Assembly (NCBI GenBank): GCA_903854305.1
Contig: CAINWC010000157.1
Coordinates: 1 to 12,827, forward strand
Length of the DNA stretch: 12,827 bases
DNA from: an uncultured Pseudomonadota bacterium
Lineage (GTDB): Bacteria; Pseudomonadota; Gammaproteobacteria; Burkholderiales; Methylophilaceae
Reading direction: 5' to 3'
Shown: positions 7,316 through 12,827 of the stretch, piece by piece
Layout: each line of letters begins with the position of its first letter
How positions within the stretch are numbered: position 1 is the first letter of the stretch
Made by a program: the position numbers and the translations under genes
Notes under the pieces: generated by a model
What the model was told of the DNA's origin: nothing
The model's database searches: none
What the model saw: the letters and a program-made list of their open reading frames with translations, nothing else

Positions 7316-10183
7316 ATGAATACCAAAACCAGGGATCTCAACCAACGACCGCGTCAAACCGAGCAAAACACTTTCCGTCGTACTGCACTTACTATCGCAC
7401 TTGCTGGCATTACCGCATTTTCTGCAGGATCAGCTTATGCGGCTGAAGATCAGGCTTTGGCAGACTTACAGAAAGCCTTAGAAGTACTTCAGGCTGAAAA
7501 TGCTAATCTAAAGAAACAGCTGGATAATAAGCAAATAAAGGCAGCAGACAACGCCGCAGCGAGTGATACTACAGCGACTAGCTCTACAGAACATAATGCC
7601 GAAACCAAAACCGCTGCCACTGAAGATTCATCAATATTAGATGCGGTCGTGGTTAAATTTAAAAAGAAAAGTATTCTTGAAAAAGTAAAAGATGTTCCTA
7701 AATCTGTTTCAATTGTGAGTGGTGAGGAGCTTGAGCAGTTGGGTGCCCTTAATGTGGGTGAGATTCTAAAACGAATCGGCAACGTTCAATGGAATTATGG
7801 AAACCCTAAAACTGGCAGTTTGTCTATCAGAGGGATTAGTGCAGGCTCTAGCGAAGCAATCGATCCAAGCTTGGGTGTAAATGTGAATGGTGTGCCTTAC
7901 GCCTACGTTGCGCTCGCAAGTGGATCTGATTACGTTGATATTGACACGGTAGATGTGACGCGTGGCCCACAAGGTTCCACTGGTGGCAAAAATACCAGCA
8001 TGGGAACGATTAACATCAGAAACAAGCGACCAACCTTTACGCCAGAAGCCAATGCCTCGATTACTTTTGGTCAGCAGAATGCATTAATCACGCAAGCGGC
8101 GGTAGGTGGTGCGGTTGTCGACGACCTGCTAGCTTGGCGTGGTACGTTTTACAGAAATCAGCAAGAAGGTTATTACAAAAACCAATACAAAGACATCGAA
8201 GATCGTACCAGTTACGTGAATACCGATCGTACCTATGGACGCGCACAGTTTTTACTGACCCCTACCGAAAAATTCAATGCGCTCTTTAGTATTGACTTCA
8301 AACCCAAAGGGATAGAGTTCGTCAATGGCCTGTCGGTCAAAAATCCTGAGCCAGCGACTTATGTTAACGGCTTGCCAGTTTACATTGCCAATGGAACAAT
8401 CGTTGCTGGCAAGAGTACTGCATCCAACTTAACACAAAATAAACTAAATAGAAGCTGGTTTGCACCAGCTGGTTATACCTACAGTAATTATATCAATCAG
8501 AACATTAACGAAGACAATAATAAAGGTATCCTGAATGGCAGCAAAGGCGCTTCAGCAGAACTCAATTGGGATGTTCTAGGCCATACGTTGACTTCAATTA
8601 CAGCCTATAAGGATAATTTCTTTCAGGCATCTAACGATGAAGGTACGCCTTTTGACATCACCAAAAACAACGGTTTGTTTGTGCATTACAAACAGGAAAG
8701 CCAGGAGTTGAAACTGACCTCTAAACCGGGTGGATTTGTTGATTACACGGCAGGTCTGTTTTACCTTCAAAATAAATCTGATGCCAGTTCACGTACAAGA
8801 TACGGCTCTGATGCGGGTGCGTGGTTTGCCAATGACACTCAATATTCTGGTGCAACTACCCCAGCAAATGGGTTAGGTTTCAACGGCGCGGGTCGTGCCC
8901 TATTGAAAGACTCTCTTGATCGCGTCTTTGCAAGAACTGTCACCTATACTGACAATCAGAGTTCAGCACTTTTCGGACAGGCAGACTGGCATCTCTCCAC
9001 CCCGCTTACTTTAACCACTGGTATCCGCTTCTCTAAAGAAAATCGTAGTACCAGCCAAGTAAAAGAAGTGACCGACAGCGGGTTTGGTGCGGCTCTTAAC
9101 CCCGTGGCGAATGGCGGCTTTGGCTCTACTGGAACAGGTGCACTTGCTGGTACTAATACCGCTGCCCAGAATAGCATTGCAGACCAATTGGCAGCCCAAT
9201 ATTTTGGCAAAACAATTGCAGGCGCTGCTGGTGCAACCTATAACACCTTGACTCCCACAGAGAAGCAACAGGTCGCAAGTGCTAAGGCACTACGAGCCTC
9301 TACTGGGTTTAACGGACTTTATAGCAACACCCAAGCAGAGAAATTTGATGATATTCTGCCAACGGGTAACATCAGCCTTAACTACAAGTTTAATGAAGAT
9401 CATTCCACTTATGTTTCATGGCAGCGTGGCGCTAAAGCCGGGATCTCGCAGATCAGTGGTGTCGATAAGTTAGGTACTCCAGTTTCTCGTCTAGTCAATG
9501 CCGAGTCTTCTAACGTATATGAACTAGGCATTAAGTCAGCATTTTTGGATAAAACCCTGACCGTCAATGCTGATGTATTCTTAGACAACCTGAAAAACTT
9601 CCAACAAACCGTAACGATTCTTGACCCTATTGCAACGGCTCAGGTTGGCTCTAATCAATACACTAGCATTACTGGCAACGTACCTTTAGTGCAAATTAAA
9701 GGTGTGGAATTAGATGCTACCTATACAGGCATAGAATATACCTCGTTACGCCTTGCTGGTGCTTATAACGATGCACGTTATGCAAGTTCAGTTTTGTTAG
9801 CAAACCCCGTTGAACAAGGTAACCAAACCCCGGCTTTCAGAGATGTAAATGGTCGGACTTTACCCAACGCACCGAAGTTTACCTTCAATCTGTCTGCAGA
9901 CTATCGTCGCCCAGTATTCGGCAATAAGGAGTTCCACACTGACATCAACTACAACTACACTAGCAAGTATAAATCAGATGCGGCATTATCTGATTACTCT
10001 GTAGTGAATGGCTATGGTGTGACTGACTTCGGTATTGGTATCGGCCGTAAAGACAAGTTGTTCGATGCTAACTTCCTCGTGAAAAACCTGTTTGATACCG
10101 AATATAGAAACAATCAGACTTGGAATAGCTATGTACCAAGTAACCCGCGCTGGATTGGTGTCGTACTCAGTAGCAAACTGTAA
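7316..10183 (+). CDS. TonB-dependent outer-membrane receptor with N-terminal coiled coil
   Basis: Outer-membrane active transporter powered by TonB-ExbBD, 955 aa. The signal peptide has a long polar n-region, a hydrophobic core at about 23-36 and likely cleavage after AYA (42). Residues 46-70 form a coiled coil with Leu at 48, 51, 55, 58, 65 and 69 and Asn62 at an a position. A Thr/Ala/Ser linker to about 103 leads to a TonB-box-like LDAVVVKF (109-115). The plug, about 120-240, has VPKSVSIVSGEEL, SLSIRGIS and VTRGPQGSTGGKNTSMGTINI; STGGKN replaces the commoner LFGRN. A large 22-strand-type barrel follows, with a very long loop rich in Gly/Ala/Thr at about 595-670. The C-terminus is RWIGVVLSSKL, ending in Leu instead of the usual Phe/Trp. 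It has its own sigma-54 promoter and a strong hairpin after the stop, so it looks monocistronic. The substrate (siderophore, sugar, vitamin or other) cannot be told. Confidence 0.95.
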   Translation: MNTKTRDLNQRPRQTEQNTFRRTALTIALAGITAFSAGSAYAAEDQALADLQKALEVLQAENANLKKQLDNKQIKAADNAAASDTTATSSTEHNAETKTAATEDSSILDAVVVKFKKKSILEKVKDVPKSVSIVSGEELEQLGALNVGEILKRIGNVQWNYGNPKTGSLSIRGISAGSSEAIDPSLGVNVNGVPYAYVALASGSDYVDIDTVDVTRGPQGSTGGKNTSMGTINIRNKRPTFTPEANASITFGQQNALITQAAVGGAVVDDLLAWRGTFYRNQQEGYYKNQYKDIEDRTSYVNTDRTYGRAQFLLTPTEKFNALFSIDFKPKGIEFVNGLSVKNPEPATYVNGLPVYIANGTIVAGKSTASNLTQNKLNRSWFAPAGYTYSNYINQNINEDNNKGILNGSKGASAELNWDVLGHTLTSITAYKDNFFQASNDEGTPFDITKNNGLFVHYKQESQELKLTSKPGGFVDYTAGLFYLQNKSDASSRTRYGSDAGAWFANDTQYSGATTPANGLGFNGAGRALLKDSLDRVFARTVTYTDNQSSALFGQADWHLSTPLTLTTGIRFSKENRSTSQVKEVTDSGFGAALNPVANGGFGSTGTGALAGTNTAAQNSIADQLAAQYFGKTIAGAAGATYNTLTPTEKQQVASAKALRASTGFNGLYSNTQAEKFDDILPTGNISLNYKFNEDHSTYVSWQRGAKAGISQISGVDKLGTPVSRLVNAESSNVYELGIKSAFLDKTLTVNADVFLDNLKNFQQTVTILDPIATAQVGSNQYTSITGNVPLVQIKGVELDATYTGIEYTSLRLAGAYNDARYASSVLLANPVEQGNQTPAFRDVNGRTLPNAPKFTFNLSADYRRPVFGNKEFHTDINYNYTSKYKSDAALSDYSVVNGYGVTDFGIGIGRKDKLFDANFLVKNLFDTEYRNNQTWNSYVPSNPRWIGVVLSSKL

Positions 10184-10203
10184 CATTTAAGATTTAGCTC
10201 AAA

Positions 10204-10250
10204 ATAATACACGTCTAAAGCAGCTGAAAAGCTGCCAGGACGTGTATTAT
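10204..10250 (+). terminator. Strong two-step hairpin after the TonB receptor, probable terminator
   Basis: Perfect 12-bp arms ATAATACACGTC (10204-10215) and GACGTGTATTAT (10239-10250) enclose a second perfect 6-bp stem GCAGCT/AGCTGC (10220-10235) capped by a GAAA tetraloop. An asymmetric internal loop (TAAA / CAG) lies between the stems. It starts 20 nt after the receptor stop. There is no T-run downstream on the plus strand (CATTTG follows), so it may act as a 3' mRNA-stabilising structure or a protein-binding dyad instead of a classic intrinsic terminator. Confidence 0.65.
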
Positions 10251-10315
10251 CATTTGTGCCATAGCAAAACGCCATGTCCGTTTTTAATTGCGCGTTAAAG
10301 CTTGTGTTCTAGCGC

Positions 10316-10335
10316 AATAGTTTCATGTAACTATT
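10316..10335. promoter_or_regulatory. Dyad upstream of the TauE-type permease gene, possible operator
   Basis: AATAGTT (10316-10322), 6-bp gap, AACTATT (10329-10335): perfect 7-bp arms, 55 bp before the permease ATG. A loose -35-like TTGTGT lies at 10302-10307, but no good -10 pairs with it. A helix-turn-helix repressor site is possible; evidence is weak. Confidence 0.3.
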
Positions 10336-10390
10336 AACTGTCGCTAATACCATTCTTTCAACACTCTTCTTTTACGCATTTAAGTTAACC

Positions 10391-11146
10391 ATGTTGCCAC
10401 ATCCAGACCTATCCTTACTGTTATTAATCGCCCTTGCAGGGTTTTATGCTGGCACCCAGAACACGCTGGCTGGGGGTGGATCCTTCATTACATTCCCCAC
10501 GTTACTACTTGCCGGACTTAATCCATTAGCGGCCAATATAACCTCCACAGTTGCCCTATTCCCTAATCAAATGACCTCAGCATTTGCCGGACGTAAGCTG
10601 GCAGGAGGCGTTGGTGAGATTAGTTTAAGCAAGCTACTTGGCCTCAGCGCGGTGGGTGGCATGGTCGGTGCGATACTGCTGCTTAACACACCTGTTACCT
10701 TCTTCGCGCATCTGGTACCTTGGCTAGTGCTATTCGCCACCGCTATTTTCACATGGGGGAGTTTTCGTAAGAAGCCGCTCCATGCCGTGCATGCCATTCC
10801 GGTACCACTACTGGTAACGATTCAGTTTCTAATCGGTGTCTACGGTGGTTACTTCGGCGGCGGCATTGGCTTTTTAATGCTGGCAGCCTTGACCATCGCC
10901 GGCCAACAGGTTCGCATGGCCGCTGCTACCAAAAATGTGCTGGCAATGGCAATGAATGCCTCTGCGGTAGCCCTATTTATATTCTCAGGACAGGTTAACT
11001 GGCTTGCCGCGCTCGCTTTGGCTGTAGGTGGAATCGGTGGTGCCTTTGCAGGCAGTTGGCTGTTACACCGCGTGCCAGAAAAGCTGTTGCGTGGGTTTGT
11101 CGTGCTAGTAGGTATCGTACTTACGGTGTGGTTGTTCTTACGCTAG
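10391..11146 (+). CDS. TauE/SafE-family inner-membrane permease (sulfite exporter type)
   Basis: 251-aa integral membrane protein of the TauE/SafE/YfcA family, whose studied members move sulfite, sulfoacetate or other small organic anions. It is almost entirely hydrophobic, with about seven to eight predicted helices in two related halves. The first half has the glycine signature AGGGSFITFPTLL (27-39) followed by AANITSTVALFP. The second half has GVYGGYFGGGIGFLML (149-163) and AATKNVLAMAMNA, the usual paired signatures. Length is normal for the family. The ATG at 10391 has only a weak AAG ribosome site; no better in-frame start is visible upstream. It follows the receptor by 207 bp that includes a strong hairpin, so it probably has its own promoter. 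Substrate unknown; being next to a TonB receptor makes a shared transport role possible but unproven. Confidence 0.9.
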   Translation: MLPHPDLSLLLLIALAGFYAGTQNTLAGGGSFITFPTLLLAGLNPLAANITSTVALFPNQMTSAFAGRKLAGGVGEISLSKLLGLSAVGGMVGAILLLNTPVTFFAHLVPWLVLFATAIFTWGSFRKKPLHAVHAIPVPLLVTIQFLIGVYGGYFGGGIGFLMLAALTIAGQQVRMAAATKNVLAMAMNASAVALFIFSGQVNWLAALALAVGGIGGAFAGSWLLHRVPEKLLRGFVVLVGIVLTVWLFLR

Positions 11147-11170
11147 TTGATGCGCTAACTTATGATTAAA

Positions 11171-11193
11171 AAAACAGCATCTCAAAAAGAGAT
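11171..11193 (-). terminator. Candidate intrinsic terminator for the minus-strand exported-protein operon
   Basis: Read on the minus strand, ATCTC-TTTTT-GAGAT (11193-11179) forms a 5-bp stem. Four bases later comes a run of seven T (11177-11171 is T-rich, complement of the A run at 11168-11174). It lies about 27 nt past the stop at 11220. The stem is short, so efficiency is doubtful. On the plus strand there is no T-run, so it does not obviously terminate the permease gene. Confidence 0.45.
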
Positions 11194-11219
11194 ATTTAAG
11201 AAGAGACACCTAATGGGTA

Positions 11220-12131
11220 TTACACCCCTTCGCGTGGAATGTAGTTATCCAGATTGCGCTCTCCTTCATGGCAGGCATATTCATACCACTCGTAGCTCGG
11301 GTCATCTCCATGCACCCGATTCTGCTTAGAGGATACTGTCCAAGGTTGTGTATACACTGAAGGGTCTTGATAGGTGGCTTGATATTGAAAAGTATTTTTG
11401 TCTTTAAAAATAAATCGCTCGGTAATATGCACCTGATCACTTGAAAAATCACCCTCGTAACTCAGTCGATGCTTGGCGTTGCTATTGGTAACATCTACAA
11501 CCAATGTATTACCTTCCCAATGCCCCCGAGAATCTGACATGAACTGCTTAACATTTACAGGGATATGTAGCCGGTCATCTAAGTAAATAAAGCGGTTAGA
11601 CGCATACGAAATTATAAACACAACGCCTGGATACTGGCGAATTTCAACTTCATTCCACCATTGCTGTCGTGAGACACCGCTAGGAAAGCAGCGCATTTGC
11701 GTTTCTACGTATTCAGGTTTCTTGGGGTTTTCAAAATTAAGATAAAGCTCCTGTTGGCGCGCCAGCGCCCAAGGCTGATAAGGCACTTGACCATTGATCG
11801 GATCAATAATGCGGCTAGGCTTTTGTGTCTTTGCAACAATTCTGCCATCAAGGCCACGTTGTGGAATTTTTCCGGCATCAGGCCCTTTCGCTTCAGGCTT
11901 GGCATCTTGTCCATCCCGCGGATTGGTCAACGAGTAGGCGTTTGGATGCTCGGTCTTCCAAAAGCCTTGAATATCTGGCTGACCATCGGCTAGCCGCTTA
12001 GGCACCCAAGTCTCCGCTGTCTTTTTCTTATCAGCACCATCCGCACCAACAGCAAGCATAGAAGCCATGAGTAAAGGAGCCCCAATGCTTAACACTACCC
12101 AGCGCAATGATAACCCGCACTTAAATTTCAT
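11220..12131 (-). CDS. Exported protein of an uncharacterised ADGQPD/PYQPWA/DSRGHW family (intact copy)
   Basis: 303 aa, function unknown. The signal peptide is MKFK, then a hydrophobic core (about 11-28) with likely cleavage after Ala30 or Ala33, so it acts in the periplasm or outside. Family landmarks in order are WVPKRLADGQPDIQGFW (42-58), VPYQPWALARQQ (116-127), a Cys at 148 in RCFPSG, DSRGHWEGNTLVVDV (200-214), the VHITERF strand, YQDPSVYTQPWT, and Cys287 near the end. Two cysteines in the mature chain could pair. I recall this family as tandem copies near TonB-dependent receptors in proteobacteria and acidobacteria, without an assigned activity. The start has AGGA about six bases upstream. 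It follows the truncated paralogue (stop 12157) by 25 bp on the same strand, so the two form an operon whose native promoter was probably lost with the 5' part of the first gene. Confidence 0.85.
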   Translation of the reverse strand: MKFKCGLSLRWVVLSIGAPLLMASMLAVGADGADKKKTAETWVPKRLADGQPDIQGFWKTEHPNAYSLTNPRDGQDAKPEAKGPDAGKIPQRGLDGRIVAKTQKPSRIIDPINGQVPYQPWALARQQELYLNFENPKKPEYVETQMRCFPSGVSRQQWWNEVEIRQYPGVVFIISYASNRFIYLDDRLHIPVNVKQFMSDSRGHWEGNTLVVDVTNSNAKHRLSYEGDFSSDQVHITERFIFKDKNTFQYQATYQDPSVYTQPWTVSSKQNRVHGDDPSYEWYEYACHEGERNLDNYIPREGV

Positions 12132-12156
12132 CGTTTGTCCTGTTCAATCTATTCGG

Positions 12157-12729
12157 TTACGGGTAATACTGTTCAGAATCAAATGTGTGAGGATAATTCT
12201 CTAATAGCTGCACATTCTTCTCCTTGTTTCGATACAGAATAAGACTGATTGTCCACGGCTTAGTAAATACTTTCGGGTCTTCCAGCGTGGCTTCATAACG
12301 AATGTGGTCCGGTCCCAATGGGGTGTATTTCTCTACCACGTGTAATTCCTCACTATGGAAGTTACCCGCACGATCAAGCCAAGTGTCGGGGTGTTGATGT
12401 AGCACGTCGGCAATGAGCGTATCACCTTGCCAGTGACCTCGCGAGTCGCCAAGCCACCAGTCAATATGCCCCTGCGGATGCTTACTGCCGTTTGTATAAA
12501 TCGTACGAACGGAGTTTTGGTATTCATACACAAGCGTCACATGATTATCTTGTTGCAGTATATGGAACGGCGCTGAGTTATAGGCAACACGAGGTACACC
12601 GAGTAAAAAGCCCTTATTGCGTGGGTCAAGCGTTATCCGATTTTCGAAATTCTTCTTCTTTTGCGCTAATGCCCATGGTTGGTAGGGTATCGACCCACCG
12701 ACAACAACGCCAAGCCCTGGAGGCGCCAT
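12157..12729 (-). pseudogene. 5'-truncated paralogue of the exported family, cut by an IS fragment
   Basis: The remaining 190 codons cover the C-terminal two thirds of the same family. Landmarks are GVVVGGSIPYQPWALAQKK (7-25 of what remains), GVPRVAY, PFHILQQ, VRTIYTNGSKHP, DWWLGDSRGHWQGDTLIADV (90-109), WLDRAGNFHSEELHVVEKY and EDPKVFTKPWT. The intact neighbour has about 110 residues, including a signal peptide, before PYQPWA; here only about 13 remain. Upstream the frame meets a TAG at 12754-12756, and the DNA becomes transposase sequence on the other strand. The ATG at 12729 has no usable ribosome site and no signal peptide follows, so a functional exported product is unlikely. Both cysteines of the intact copy are missing (Gly40 in KGFLLGVPR; none near the C-terminus). 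Otherwise the frame is undamaged, which suggests recent truncation. Confidence 0.75.
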
Positions 12730-12827
12730 CCTGACACCAGAAGCTGGCAGTTTCTACATCATGGATCGAGGTTTTACCGACTTTGCTCGCAGGCACTCAC
12801 TGCACCAAGCACAGGCCTTCTTCGTCA
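12728..12827 (+). mobile_element. IS4-family transposase fragment (internal part, runs off the right edge)
   Basis: The plus frame from 12728 gives ILTPEAGSFYIMDRGFTDFA and then RRHSLHQAQAFFV to the window end. This is the conserved 'FYxMDRGYxDFxRLxxLHQAxAFFV' segment of IS4-family DDE transposases; the Asp of MDRGF is the likely second catalytic Asp. Upstream (before about 12722) the same frame loses all resemblance and lies over the opposite-strand exported-protein gene, so the N-terminal half of the transposase and the left terminal repeat are absent. No target-site duplication can be assessed, because neither IS end is in view. The remainder beyond the window may be complete or not. Confidence 0.8.

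Noticed and set aside
12492..12734. Plus-strand frame of 80 codons overlapping the truncated exported-protein gene
   Set aside because: The opposite strand carries clear family motifs across it. The transposase fragment lies in a different plus frame, so this frame is not its upstream part.
12730..12827. Frameshifted N-terminus of the exported-protein paralogue read on the minus strand
   Set aside because: At first the minus frames seemed to hold a shifted continuation, but each has a stop within 100 bp. The plus strand gives an unmistakable IS4-type transposase segment, which explains the DNA better.
1..12827. CRISPR arrays, tRNA or rRNA genes, attachment sites
   Set aside because: No regularly spaced repeats, cloverleaf-like segments, rRNA motifs or flanking direct repeats were seen.

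Overview
The window comes from a Gram-negative proteobacterium. It carries an RND tripartite efflux operon, an outer-membrane lipoprotein, a TonB-dependent receptor and a sigma-54 type promoter. Moderate GC content and the protein styles suggest a betaproteobacterium, possibly of the Methylophilaceae/Nitrosomonadales type. That placement is an impression from sequence style, not a search result.

Left part (1-6501, plus strand): the distal part of a multidrug efflux operon, ordered mdtB/muxB-like (5' end outside the window), mdtC/muxC-like, then a NodT/OprM-family outer-membrane lipoprotein. Both junctions are 4-bp ATGA stop/start overlaps, so the three proteins are translationally coupled. 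Two different RND pumps followed by their own outer-membrane channel is the muxABC-opmB layout of Pseudomonas; E. coli mdtABC has no channel gene of its own. The periplasmic adaptor gene (muxA/mdtA) is expected just upstream.

Middle part (6548-10250): a small exported DUF6491-like protein on the minus strand faces away from a 955-residue TonB-dependent receptor on the plus strand. The 384-bp gap between them holds a near-consensus -24/-12 (sigma-54) promoter directed at the receptor. About 155-185 bp further upstream is a nested dyad that fits an enhancer-binding-protein site, with two AT-rich dyads in between. The receptor has a leucine-zipper-like coiled coil between its signal peptide and its TonB box. 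A strong hairpin follows its stop codon.

Right part (10391-12827): a TauE/SafE-family permease (plus strand) is followed by two tandem minus-strand paralogues of an uncharacterised exported family (ADGQPD...W, PYQPWA and DSRGHW-GDTLVVDV motifs). The downstream copy (11220-12131) is intact. The upstream copy (12157 to about 12729) has lost its N-terminal part and abuts a fragment of an IS4-family transposase that runs off the right edge. The transposase fragment also lacks its 5' part, so the join looks like a deletion scar between an insertion sequence and this operon, unless it is an assembly join.

Working together: the left operon exports drugs or other small molecules across both membranes. 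The right two thirds read as an accessory uptake locus: a sigma-54-controlled outer-membrane receptor, an inner-membrane anion-type permease and secreted proteins of a family I associate with TonB-receptor neighbourhoods. The substrate cannot be read from the sequence.
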